This document shows, in pieces, positions 11,227-22,007 of a DNA stretch of 64,000 nt; position 1 is the first letter of the stretch; each line of letters begins with the position of its first letter. The notes beneath the pieces were generated by a model. It saw nothing but the letters and a program-made list of their open reading frames with translations, did not search any database and was not told where the DNA came from. The stretch spans positions 406,961-470,960 of the forward strand of contig JXTC01000070.1 of the NCBI GenBank assembly GCA_002914845.1, given 5' to 3'. The position numbers and the translations under genes are program-made. This stretch comes from Trema orientale. Taxonomy: Eukaryota > Streptophyta > Magnoliopsida > Rosales > Cannabaceae.

Positions 11227-12126
11227 CTAACACGTATAATTTTTTTTTTGAAATTGGGATGTTTTATTGCTGTAGATCTGCAATTACATGTTTTGAAATA
11301 AAGTATAGATATGAATCACCCCATACTTTATTCTCTAGAGAACGAATTGTAAAAGAAGCTAGATCATGGGCCACCATATTATTAGCACGAGGAATATGCT
11401 GACAAGAATTATAACCAGCAAAACTAATAAGAAAAATAATATCTTGAGCAATTAAAGCTACAGCAGAAAAAGGTTGAGGCTGAGAAATTGCATGAATAGC
11501 AAGCAATGAATCTGATTCTATTTCGTGCAATGGGCATCCAAAATCAACAGTCAGTCGAATGCCTTCTCTAATTGCAATTAATTCAGCCGTTAAAACATCG
11601 AATCCGCCAGTTACCTTCAGCGCCCAACAAGTCAAGATCACACCTTCAGAGTCCCGAATTATTCCACCAATACCAATGGCATCACCTCCCTCAAAAACAG
11701 CTGTGTTAATATTAAGTTTTAAATAACCCAAGGCTGATCGCTGCCATTGCGAAGAAACGACAGCTTCTGATTTATGAGTCATATTTTCTGTGCGGTATTT
11801 GTTAAGCTGAAATTCTGACAGATAATATTGAAACCAGTCAATAAGAGTAGTAGCATCTCTCAAAGAGTCATTGAATAGCATATTATTCCTCCGGTTCCAA
11901 ATTGCCCACAGTACAACACAAACTAGCTCAAAAAACTCCTTAGAGAGATGTCGAAATAGAGCAAAAAGAATATCAGCAATAGAAGTAAAACGGTTATAAT
12001 AGATTAGGTCCCAGCATTTCAGAACAGTCCAAAAAATGGAGAGTTGTTCACAAAAGAAGAAACAATGAGTCACACTTTCCCCCATCAGATTGCAGCAACA
12101 ACAAAGTGGACTAACATGTATAATTT
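11227..12126 (-). mobile_element. 5'-truncated LINE (non-LTR retrotransposon) with TSD
   Basis: The element body (11243-12110) lies between two 16 bp direct repeats, 11227-11242 and 12111-12126, which differ at one base (CTAACAYGTATAATTT). On the minus strand it ends in AATAAA plus a poly-A tail next to the TSD, the hallmark of target-primed reverse transcription. It starts abruptly inside the zf-RVT region, so most of ORF2 (endonuclease, reverse transcriptase) is missing. The close match of the TSDs suggests a fairly recent insertion. Confidence 0.85.
11264..12085 (-). CDS. LINE ORF2 C-terminal remnant: zf-RVT plus RNase H-like
   Basis: A 273-codon open frame that continues upstream of its first ATG, to the TSD. 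It begins in a cysteine/histidine cluster (CCCC, then HCFFFC) typical of zf-RVT and is followed by an RVT_3 RNase H-like domain at about residues 118-250. Conserved features visible are GGIIRD, AELIAI, ESDS and ANNMVAHDLA. The first catalytic aspartate of the family (usually in a NVDG-like motif) reads as asparagine in LNINTA, so activity is doubtful. There is no plant gene around it. It is part of the truncated retroelement, not a host gene. Confidence 0.75.
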   Translation of the reverse strand: MGESVTHCFFFCEQLSIFWTVLKCWDLIYYNRFTSIADILFALFRHLSKEFFELVCVVLWAIWNRRNNMLFNDSLRDATTLIDWFQYYLSEFQLNKYRTENMTHKSEAVVSSQWQRSALGYLKLNINTAVFEGGDAIGIGGIIRDSEGVILTCWALKVTGGFDVLTAELIAIREGIRLTVDFGCPLHEIESDSLLAIHAISQPQPFSAVALIAQDIIFLISFAGYNSCQHIPRANNMVAHDLASFTIRSLENKVWGDSYLYFISKHVIADLQQ

Positions 12127-12289
12127 ATATGCATGTATATATGTAGCCCTCATACTTGCATTATTGACCACATTAATTAATTAAATTCTGAAAGGATAAG
12201 AGAATGTGACTAATTGAGTGAACATGGAATTATTTCAGTCTTGGAAGGTTCTCATCATAATATAGATATATATATATGTTTTTTTTTTT

Positions 12290-12600
12290 TTCAAAGAAAG
12301 GGTCATTTTTTCTTTGGAACAGTACTTCTGACTTGGTTTCATGGCCTGTATGGAATATTTTACACTATTCTACAGGTTTCAACCGTTCAGTCATTCACTA
12401 AACTGTCTTGCACGTCATCTTTTGACCTTTTTTTATCCTTTCGTCCCTTATGAATGAATGAAGGAAAGAAATCCAGACGTGTCAAGCACTGTGTGCATTT
12501 GGGTATTTATATGAGAAATTTATATGAGAAGGGTGTAGAGGTCATTTGACCAATTGAGCCATTTGGGCCACTTGATCCCATTTTTATGGAGGAAACTAGA
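12290..12600. repeat. Second copy of the eIF4A-like 5' flank, block 1
   Basis: Similar to 60-262 and then directly to 764-850, without the fold-back element found in the first copy. It continues at 13507-13565 and from about 16500 after insertion of other repeats. No helicase coding sequence follows it. Confidence 0.6.
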
Positions 12601-13040
12601 TTTTTTATGGTAAAAGTTTAAAAAGAAATTAAAAAATCCCCGATTTTGAAATTGTTTGAAAAATTTTGGATTTAATTAGAAAAATATCATTTTAACAAAT
12701 ATTTAGAAATATATCACTTTTTTTATTAATTAGTGAGATATATTGAGGTAACGTCTCAAACTACTTAAGGTAATTTGATTAGTCACTTCAAGTAACTAGA
12801 TTGGTTATCCAAAATAACCCAACTGGTTACCTTGAATATCACTGAAAAATACTAATTTTGAAGAAAAAGTGGTATGTTTCTAAATATTTATTAAAAATGA
12901 TATTTTTCTAAAAAAATTTCAAAAATGATATTTTTCTAAATCAATCTGAGATTTTTTTCAAAAATTAGCCCATGATTTTTCAATTTTTAACTCTATGGGC
13001 CTTGATTTCTATAAGAAGCCTCATTTTTATATGTAAGTGA
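12600..13040. other. AT-rich filler with short inverted motifs
   Basis: No gene. Contains repeated phrases such as GGTTACC and AAATATCAT on both strands around 12720-12960, suggesting an old inverted-repeat MITE that I could not delimit. Confidence 0.3.
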
Positions 13041-13506
13041 GAAAATGACACTCCGTATGACTTTTTAAAAAATAATATATAATACCAGAAATATGACTTT
13101 TCAAAAAGTAATTATTTTCTGTACGTCATTTAGTGGCATTTTTCTAAATATTTTTTGTTATCGGAAACCGAGAAACCAATTTCGTTAGTGAAAACCAATT
13201 TCTTTTTTTGTAACTAATAATTAAATACTAGAGAAACTAATTTAATTACTAGAAACTAGAAAACAAAGATTATTAGAAACTAGAGAAAAATTTTACTTCA
13301 AACTAATTTGATTCGTTTGAAACTAGAAACCAATTTAGTTACTAGAAACTAAATTTATTTTTTGATTTCTGATAACTAAATTAGTTTCTTGGTTTTAAGA
13401 AACCAAATTATTTAGAAAAATGTCACTGAATATTGTGCGGAAAAATAATTATTTTAGGAATGTCGTATTTTTTGTATTATTTTTGAAAACTTAGATATAA
13501 GTGTCC
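13041..13506. mobile_element. Short TIR element related to 13571-16495
   Basis: The left end (AAAATGACACTCCGTATGAC, then a TTTTTAAAAAATAAT tract) is inverted at the right end (GTCGTATTTTTTGTATTA, then TTTTTGAAAAC). The core consists of degenerate AAACTAGAAACCAATTTAGTT phrases like those in the larger neighbour. About 466 bp, no ORF. It looks like a deletion derivative of the same transposon family. Confidence 0.5.
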
Positions 13507-13570
13507 AAATCACTGTATAATTAAATCGTTTTGCCCATCTATCGGGCCCAAGTGACACAAAACAGGGTTT

Positions 13571-16495
13571 TGGACACTTTTAACTATTTTTTCAAAAATA
13601 ATACCAAAAATACGACCTCCAAACAATAATTAAAATTTCATACGACCTAAAGTGTCATTTTTCTAAATATTAGGTCTGGAAGACGCGGTGACATTTTATG
13701 TAAATAAAGCAATCTTACAAAACAACATTATATAAAAAAAGTTTTGCTAAAATTGATTGACACGGTCATTGGTCGAGTGGTTTCCTTACTCTAGTTAAGG
13801 CCATTTTTCCCCTTCAAGCCACCATAGTTTCACATCTTGGTCTTTTTGGTTTTTTTTTTTTTTTCCTTTCTATTTTTCCCTTTTATCTTTTATTCTTCTT
13901 TTTCATTTTTTTTCTTTTACTGTTTTAATTATTTATCCTTTTTTATTTGCTCCACATTTATTTTATTTAATTCTTTTATTTTCCTTTTAGCTTTTTTTTT
14001 TTGTTATTTCTTCATTTTAAATTATTTTTTCCATGTTCTTCCTCCTCTTATAAATAAAAAGAACTACTCTTTTTTTTTCCCCCACTTAGAGACATAAGAC
14101 ACAATTTCTTTTCCATGTAATCTCTAACAAATGTGGAAAATATATATTTTTTCTTTCTTTTTTGTTGGATTTTTTTTTATAAAGAAACTATTATATTTCT
14201 ATTAGCAATTTCTTTTTGATGTTACTATAGCTTATTGTTACTGGTTGATAGTTTCTTTACATATTGCTATTAGTAGTAACCAATTTCTTAGATAATAATT
14301 TCTAAAATTTGTTTCTAGTTTTAAAAAATAATATTACTCCTAAATTGGTTTCAAATTAACATTAAAACTAATACTAGAAGCTAATTTGATTTTAGGGCTC
14401 AATAGTAGTCAGTAACCATTCAATTTAAATGAAAAATAACCAATTTAGTTTCTTAGTAACCAGATTAGATTCTCGTTACTAACCAAAGTAGTAACCAACT
14501 ATTAGAGTGGTTTCTGGTTACTCGTAGAAATCAATTTAGTTTAGTTTTTGGTTTCAAGAGAAGCTAATAACTATTTCCTCAAAAAAAAAAAAAAACTAAC
14601 TAACCAATTTGATTTCTCGATAACCAGATAATTAGGTTTCTAGTTTTTAGTAATCAAATAAACAAAAATTTTCCTATATGTAAGTAAATCACAGGAAATC
14701 ACAAATGTTTCTAGAAAACTACATAAACTTCCAAGAAACTAGTTTGGTTTCATTTTAGCAGAATGTCATGTATGTAATGTAAATCAAAAAAAACCACAAA
14801 GATTTCCTAGAAACCAGTTTGGTTTTCTTTAACAGAATGTTCTGTATATAAGCAAATCATAGGATAAAGGTTTTCTAGAAACTAGTTTGGCTTCTTTTTA
14901 GCAGAGTACCCTATACATAAGTAAATCACAAGAAACTATTTGATTTCCTTTTAACAGAATATCCTGTGTGTAAGTAAATCATAAGAAATCAGTTTGGTTT
15001 AAGTGTAGCGGAATGTCCTATATATAAGTAAATCACATAAAACCACAAAGGTTTTCAAGAAACCAGTTTAGTTTTTTTTTAGCAGAATATCATGTAAGTA
15101 AATCACAGAAAGCCACAAAGGATTCTAGAAAACTAGTTTGTTTTCTTTTTAGTGAAATACTTTTTATACAAATAAATCACAAGAAATCACAAATATTTTT
15201 TAGGAACCAGTTTGGTTTCATCTTAGCAAATGCCCTGAACCAGTTTAGTTTCCTCTTAGCGAAATGCTATGTATATAAGTAAATCACAGGAAATCACAAA
15301 GATTTTCTAGAAATCAGTTTGATTTTTTTTTAGCAAAATGTTATGTACATAAGTAAATTACATGAAGCCATAAATGTTTCTTGAAAATCAGTTTGGTTTC
15401 ATGTTAGTGAAATACCTTATATATAAGTAAATCACATGAAACTACAAAGATTTCCTGAAAACTAATTTGGTTTCCTTTTAGAAGAATATCTTATATGTAA
15501 GTAAACCCTTTTGGTTTATACTTGCAAATAAATTTGATTTTTCTTTTTCTTTGTTATTCTAATATAATGTCTTTTATATATATTTTTAAAAATAAATATT
15601 TATGTTTCTTTCTTTTTTTTTTCTAAATTTATTTTTTGCCTTTTTTTTAAAGATAAATAAGATAGTACTTTTTTTTTCCTTTCCCCCCTCCCCCTAGTTA
15701 CTATCGGTAACCATCTTAACAAAATTAGTTTGAAACTAATTTAGTTTCTAGTTTCTACTTCTTAATTAACTGTTAGATTCTAACAACTGCACCTTAGTTT
15801 GAAATAATTAGGAAAAGTAGTTTCTAATTTCTAATATTACTTGGTAAATGGTCTTTGGCAACTATAATTATAACTAGAGAAGCTTAAATAGTAGATTGAA
15901 AAGGGGAAAAAAATAAAAGCTAAAAAGAAAAGAGTAGTAAAATTCAATGCGAAAAAAAAAAAGAATTTAAAACAAGAATACGAAAAAAAAAATAAATAAA
16001 GAAAAAAGAAAGAAGACAAGATGAAATTAAAAGGAGAAAATAAAAAATAAAAATAAATAAAGCAAAGAACAAGAAAGAAAATAAGGTGAAGTTCATGGAA
16101 ATTCAATGGTGGAATGAAAGTGGGCAAAGAAAAGCTTTAAAAACGACAAATATTAAAAAAAAATAGTAATAAGGTTAAAAAAAAAGCTTTTAAAAAATGA
16201 ATTTAAAAAGAAAAAATGAACAAAATGAATAAATAAAGGAAAATGACATTAAAAAAAAGTGAGAATAACGCGATTTGAACCCAAATTCAAGTTGTGAGCC
16301 TATTCTTGCTTAAATACTAGACCAATAAAAATAAAAATAATAAAATTAATAAAATGAAAATAATAAAGCTTTCTTGGGTGTAGACTGTATAAAATAAAAA
16401 TAATATTTCCTGGGCCATACGAAAAAGTAATTACATGAGCTAGGTCGTATTTTTGTCATTATTTTTAAAAAGCCGTACTCCATGTCATTTTTCCC
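13571..16495. mobile_element. Non-autonomous TIR transposon, about 2.9 kb, with internal tandem repeats
   Basis: The termini at 13571-13616 and 16440-16495 are imperfect inverted repeats (A/T-rich tract, then ATACGACC or its complement). Inside them, a pyrimidine-rich arm (13835-14090) mirrors a purine-rich arm (15890-16260). tRNA-like A-box and B-box phrases sit near both ends (GGTCGAGTGG at 13771; the complement of GGGTTCAAATCGCG near 16270). The core holds GTTACTAGAAACC-type degenerate repeats and a roughly 80 bp tandem array. There is no transposase ORF; the long ORFs inside are low-complexity. It interrupts the second copy of the eIF4A-like 5' flank. Confidence 0.6.
14660..15510. repeat. 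Tandem array, about 60-95 bp units, roughly ten copies
   Basis: Each unit carries AAGTAAATCACA, then CACAAAG, TTTCTAGAAACCAGTTTGG, and TTTTAGCAGAATG. Units vary in length and diverge, so this is an old minisatellite-like array inside the transposon. It contains no coding potential. Confidence 0.75.
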
Positions 16496-16559
16496 ACAAA
16501 ATACAATGGCTTCACGGATATTTTACCCCATGTGCACGAAGAGGAGCTTTCCAATGTTT

Positions 16560-17250
16560 CACCAGTGGAGGCTTCTTCTACTGGACTCTTTCTTAACAAG
16601 TAGGTTTTGATTTAGCAACTTTCCAGTTGTCGTTTTTGAGGTTGTCATTGCTTTTCCAGTTCAAGTTTTTTAGTTGTTTTTCAGAGTACTAGACATTTCT
16701 GTCGTTTATTTGTGTGCTGTCGTTTTTATGTGCTTGATCGACTCGTTCAAAATGCCTTTCACGTTTTTCCATGTTGTTTTAAAAGTTATTGTCGTTACAA
16801 TAATAAAAAAAAAAGGGTCCTTGTAGTTTATTCTTATATCGTCGTCTTTTGCAGCTAATATCGAGACGGATGTCGTTGTCGTTTTTTAGTCCACATCGTT
16901 CCAAATACTATTCCCTCTTTATGCAGTTTCTTTTTCTCTCTTTTTTTCCCTTAAATTTTCCGTGTTAACATGTATATGTTCTCGTTTTACTCCGAAAATC
17001 GTTTCGAAGTTTTGGTTGGTTAGTGTCATTTTCTGATGGTACGCGGTTAATAAATGTGATGTCGTTTTTATGATTATACATCATTTATATAGTTGTTGGT
17101 TATTGGTATTTTAACACCAATGTGGTTTATTCATGTTTTTGTTCGTCGTTTGTTAATGTGTTGTTTCTACACGTTCTTGTCGTTTTTCTTGTTGATGTCT
17201 GTTTATTTTCATTATTACTTGTCGTTTTTGCACATTATTAAAAGCTTCAC
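16560..17250. repeat. TGTCGTTT-rich block, copy 2
   Basis: Related at its start to 880-1190 and along most of its length to 18230-18720 (shared phrases such as TGTTCTCGTTTTACTC and GTTTGTTAATGT). TGTCG occurs about nine times. No ORF is conserved between the copies, so it is not a coding duplication. Confidence 0.6.
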
Positions 17251-18090
17251 ACAATTTTTTTTTTTCCAAAAATAGATAATATCACTTTTATACCTTGTAT
17301 TTTGACATTTTGTTTAGTTTGTACATTGTGTTTTAGTTATTATCAACATTGACTCTTAGATTTAATATTTTTTACAAATTTATACCATAATACAAATTTA
17401 GAGCAGTTAATTTACCAAGATGATTTAATAAACTTATTCTCGGATAAGTTTTTATATGGTTTATTTTCAATTTTAAATAAAATATTAGTGAATTAACTGT
17501 TCTAAATTGGTATTGGAATATAAATTTGTAACAAATTTCAAATCTAAATGTCAATATTGATAATAACTAAAACATAAAAATGTCAATATTGATAATAACC
17601 AAAACATAATGTACAATTTAAACATAGTGTCAAGATATAAGATATAAGAATGATATTATTCCTTTAAAAAAAATACCAAAGTCGTGGCCACAATGATAGT
17701 AACTTTTGTCCCCTGTTAATTCTCGAAAGTACCACGTTATACTTGTTTCTCATAATATTATTCTCTAACTCTCCGAGATCGACTCTACAACTTTGTTAAA
17801 TCTCTTCAATAAAAGGAGACCAAGAAAACCCAAAGAGAAGAATCAGACAACTACTCAAGATTGGAAAGATACGTGATACTTCAAACCCAACGAAACCCGT
17901 AGAGAAGATTTTTGGCAACTAAAATTTAATCTCTTAACAAGAAACAAGTATTCCATCTTCTTCATTTTCTTTTCTTAAACTAAAATTGTTTTTATATGAT
18001 GCATTTTCTTTACGGACAAGCTAATCCACCTACAGCATATGATGATAATTTTTACAAGTTACGGGATTTTATCATAGAACACTCAATTAG
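17251..18090. other. AT-rich spacer, no gene seen
   Basis: Contains poly-A/T runs and a short inverted pair around 17360-17560 (AAATTTATACC/GGTATTGGAATATAAATTT-like). It separates two TGTCGTTT-rich blocks. Nothing coding was recognised. Confidence 0.3.
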
Positions 18091-18094
18091 CGTA

Positions 18095-18720
18095 CTCAAA
18101 GTTGTTGTCGTTAATTTCGTGTGCTGTCGTTTTAGTGAACTGGTTTCGTTTAAGTCATTGTCGTTTACACGAAAAGTAGACATTGTCTTTATACGTTGGT
18201 GTCGTTTCTGACATTATTGTCGTTCTGACGCTTCCCTTGATTGTTGATTTCCTTAATTACCTGTCTTTTGCCGTTTATTCTTAATCGATATTATCGTCGT
18301 TTTTCAATTCACACCTTCCAACTTCCAAACATTATTCCCCGTTTTATGATGTAGTTTCTTTACTTCCTTTATTTTTTCTTCCTTTTTTTTTTCGTATCGA
18401 TGTGAGTGTTCTCGTTTTACTCTCAGAGTCGTTTTGAACCGAATGTCGGTTTTGGTTAATGTCAATTTCTAATGGTTTGCCGTTTCTAACGTTGATGTCG
18501 TTTTTAATTGGAGATGTCCTTGTAGTAGTTGTTATTTCAACACCTATGTCGTTTTTTCATGTTTCTCCGATCACGTCTATCGTTTGTTAATGTAGCCTTT
18601 CTGCATTTTTGTCATTTTTCTTGTTGATGATGTTTTTTATTATCATTATGGTTTTTGTATCTTGATTTCTTTTATTTTATTTTTTGTCGTTTACATCATT
18701 GATGTCGTTTGTGAGACAAA
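18095..18720. repeat. TGTCGTTT-rich block, copy 3
   Basis: Direct repeat of much of 16560-17250 and, more weakly, of 970-1190. TGTCG occurs about nine times, nearly always as TGTCGTT. It does not lead into any helicase-like exon. No function can be read from the sequence. Confidence 0.6.
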
Positions 18721-18924
18721 ATGAAAGTGAAACAGTGGACAGCGGAGTCCACACTTTCACCCTCCTCTATTCTTCTTTCCTCTTTTACTAGTATTATTAA
18801 TATATTGGCCTATGATGCGTTGATGCCATGACACTTCTCTTTCGGCAAAAAAGGAAAAAAAAAAACAAAAAAAAAATCAAAAAAAAAAAAAAGGGAAACA
18901 AAGAATCCGCCTCTTTTTATATAT

Positions 18925-19155
18925 ACATGGTTCCCAATCTAGTAGATTTTTTTTACATATTTATAAGTATTTTTTTTAGTCGTTAGATCATAATTTAATA
19001 GTTATTATAATTAGATAGTTGAGAAAAAAAATAATAAAAATAAATACTTATTTTTTTCTCTCTAATTTTTATCATGAAAAGACGTGCATGATTAATTTTA
19101 ATTAGGCAAATTAATAGTAGGCAAAAAAAAATACCTACTAAATTGGTGCCTATAT
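18925..19155. mobile_element. MITE with TIR ending in GGxxCCAATxTAGTAG
   Basis: The left end GGTTCCCAATCTAGTAG is mirrored by TACCTACTAAATTGGTGCC at the right, both flanked by TA-rich tracts. A second copy lies at 56059-56285 in opposite orientation, and one end is present at 1-50. The interior carries GTCGTTAGATCATAATTTAA. About 230 bp, non-coding. Confidence 0.7.
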
Positions 19156-19171
19156 ATATATACACATATAC

Positions 19172-19426
19172 GGGTGAAGTTTTAATGGTTACTGCTATAT
19201 TTACTCATCGATGGTTACTGTTTTTTTAGCCGTTAGATGAAAATCTAACGGTTTTAATTACATTGGTAGTTGGGCAACAAAATTTATTGTAATTAATTGG
19301 CACTGATATTATAAAACTTTTTTAGATTGTCAACTTAGTAGTACCCTAATTTAAATAATAAATTTATTACTACACGCATTTTAATGATGGTTACTCATGG
19401 AGACGTAACCATTGAAACCTCCTCCA
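19172..19426. mobile_element. Second MITE, TIR GGTGAAGTTTTAATGGTTAC
   Basis: The left end GGTGAAGTTTTAATGGTTAC is matched by GTAACCATTGAAACCTCC at the right end, in inverted orientation. It lies immediately beside the previous MITE. The interior has a small hairpin, CCGTTAGAT/ATCTAACGG, near 19222-19242. About 255 bp, non-coding. Confidence 0.65.
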
Positions 19427-19876
19427 TACATATATATATATATGTTTTCTTTACCAAAAACAAAATTAACAAGAGATAGATATTGAAAGTAAGAAGCCAA
19501 ATTAAAGTGTCCTAAGAGACAACGATGTTCATTGACGTGTTACCAATCCTCAATATGAACAAAAATTGTCAATTTGAGCTTATCCTAGACGTTGATATAT
19601 AAAGCTTATAGTAATTTTAATCATTATTATAAATAACCGAGTTATGTAGCTCAAGTTTCCACATCAGAAGTGCTGTTGAAAGTATCTAAAGGCTATATAA
19701 TATATATCTACAAAACAAAAGAGAAATTTGTCGCTATAAACAAAAACAATCCAAAGTCTTGGTCTTTGAATAGACAATTAACTAAACGCATGTGGTTGGT
19801 GAGTTTGAGGCTAGCTGTTCTATATTAAGCAAAACTGATCTTTTCGAAGGTATCTAGATAAAGGTGTTTTAGATAG
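19427..19876. other. Upstream region of the GT61 gene
   Basis: AT-rich sequence with no recognised gene or long repeat. It presumably holds the GT61 promoter, but no clear TATA/leader pair could be chosen among several TA tracts. Confidence 0.3.
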
Positions 19877-21368
19877 ATGAACGATGGGGCTGTGGTCCAA
19901 AATCCAAGTTCTTGGTCCAACTTCAATAATTTGCTTTCTTCTTTTGCTTTCCTCTTTGCTGTAGTTCTACCCCTCTACAACTTTAACCCATTTGATACAT
20001 GTAACAATACTTTCATACATACATAGTATTTGATTATTCCCAATTTGTTCCCCTTGATTTGACTAAATTGGTTAGAAAAAGTCTCAATTTCATGCTGAGA
20101 AGACTAGTTAGAGGTTCTCTCTTTTGGTACATAATAATAAACTGATATGTACAAAAGGGTTTCTTCGTTTACTTATTATTCAGTTCATTTAAGATTGGAC
20201 TTATCAAAGATCTATATATAGGAGAAGATCGAATTCAGCTCTACACAACCGGATTTGCATGCCACTCTGATCTTCACTCTGATATATGCCTTTCAAGCAA
20301 ACCAGTTAGAATGGATAACAATGCTTTGACACTATATATACCATCTACTGAGGACCAATTGAAGCAAAGGGTTCAGCCATATGCAAGGAAAGAGGATAAC
20401 AATGCAATGCAGTTAGTCACACCAGTCCAGATATATCAGAGGAATACTAGCAATGAACTCCCTGGTTGCAATTTCAACCACAGTGTTCCAGCTGTTGTAT
20501 TCTCCTCCGGTGGCTTCACAGGGAACCTATTCCATGAGTTCAATGAGGTTATCATCCCCTTGTTTATCACCTGTCACCATTTCCGGTCTAACCTGCAGTT
20601 CGTCATAACCGATTTTAAGCCCTGGTGGGTCATGAAATACAATCGAATTCTTTCCAGTTTGTCTCAGTATCAAGTAATAAATCCCGCAGAAAATGGAAGT
20701 GTACATTGTTTTCCTCGAGTTGTTGTAGGACTAAAGTACCATGACAACCTTGCCTTAAACTCTACAGAAATTCCAGGAGGTTACTCCGTGTTTGACTTCA
20801 AGCACTTCTTGAGAGATGCATACAAGCTCAAACAGAGACATGTCCCTGTGCTGATTCTTATATCTCGTTCCGAATCAAGAAGGTTTCTGAATGAAAATGA
20901 AATGGAGGAAATGATGGAAGAGTTGAGATTTCAAGTAATTGTTGTAATGCCTAATTCGTGTCAAATTTGGACAAGTTTTCAAGCTTGTTGAACTCATGCA
21001 GTGTCATGGTTGGAGCCCATGGTGCTGGCCTTACAAATGCAGTGTTCTTACCGGCTGGGGCGGTGGTGGTGCAAGTGGTGCCACTGGGGCTCGATTGGGC
21101 TTCCAGAACCTACTATGGAGGACCTGTAGCTGAAATGGAGGTGAAACATCTGGAGTACAAGATTGAACCAGAGGAGAGTTCACTCTTGACTGTATATGGT
21201 CCAGATCATCCAGTCATCACAGATCCCATGTCTATACTTTTGGAGGGATATGAAGCTGCTAAAGCTGTTTATATTGATGAGCAGAATCTGAAGATTAATT
21301 TGGTTAAGTTTAGGGAGACACAGGTTGAGGCAATAAAACTTCTTGGACGCTCAACTCCTTTGATTTGA
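19877..21368 (+). pseudogene. GT61 family glycosyltransferase with two frameshifts
   Basis: Family 61 members are Golgi type II membrane enzymes that add xylose, arabinose or related sugars to wall polymers or proteins. Exon 1 (19877-20113) encodes a short cytosolic tail and a hydrophobic anchor (SSFAFLFAVVLPLYNF). The frame then slips near 20000-20030 before LRRLVRG. The intron is 20114-20221. Exon 2 (20222-21368) carries TTGFACHSDLHSDIC, VQPYARKED, GNLFHEFNE, VHCFPR and IPGGYSVFDF, shifts again near 20955, then has VGAHGAGLTN (about 21012) and IEPEESSL. Adding one base at each slip gives 462 codons in total, the family's usual length. Two single-base losses mean either a recent pseudogene or assembly errors. 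Apart from the slips, exon 2 has no internal stop. The start ATG is uncertain; a competing ATG at 19884 in another frame stops after 26 codons. Confidence 0.7.
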
Positions 21369-22007
21369 AGATACATTTAATTGGAAATGATACTCATTAT
21401 TCCACATTCTAGACCTTTTAACTACATAAGAATGTAACAAGAACTTAAAAACAAGAAGGTATTTTAAAGGAGTACTAATTCAAAATACTACCGTTGTTGA
21501 GTTGAGAGTTTCGGGGACAAAAAGGAATTTAAATTAAAAGTGAAATAAGAATCAATAACTTGTACACTGATATCCAACTATTACTCCTTCAACTTACACA
21601 TGGTATCAAACAGATTAAGTTATCAGCCAGAGACTAGATCAAGAACAAATCTGTACAAGCTCATATTTGATACCATTTACAGGGTTTCACATCTTGAACT
21701 AAAGAAAAGCCAATCCAATGTGACAGTGACATATTATTCTCAGTAGCATCAGATAATGGGATTCTGGCACGGATGAAATCATCATCAAAAGGGTCAGAAT
21801 CGTGTGCATACTTTCACTCTCACCGGTATAACTCCCACAAAGGGTTACAAAACACATCTATGGATAAGCAAGAAAGCCTCTTGTATGTAGATCTTGGTTA
21901 GTTTGCTTTCTGTAGTACCCAAATCGTTAGTCATTAATGCTGGTACTTTTGTCCTTGGCTGCAATTAGTTAATGGAAAAATTGGAGATTTGAAACTGTGA
22001 AGCAGCA
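21369..22007. other. Convergent 3' region between GT61 and RTL2
   Basis: The 3' ends of a plus-strand and a minus-strand gene meet here. No ORF or repeat was recognised. It probably contains both 3' UTRs. Confidence 0.35.

Noticed and set aside
13837..14097. 86-codon ORF, phenylalanine/serine-rich
   Set aside because: Translation of a T-rich transposon arm; low complexity with no domain.
14660..15510. CRISPR-like regular repeat array
   Set aside because: Units are contiguous, divergent and variable in length without unique spacers, in a plant genome; it is a minisatellite.
15837..16127. 96-codon minus-strand ORF, hydrophobic
   Set aside because: Mirror-image A-rich arm of the same transposon; compositional artefact.
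16265..16330. tRNA gene candidate (A-box and B-box phrases)
   Set aside because: No cloverleaf could be folded; acceptor stem and anticodon arm are absent. Kept only as a tRNA-like feature of the transposon.
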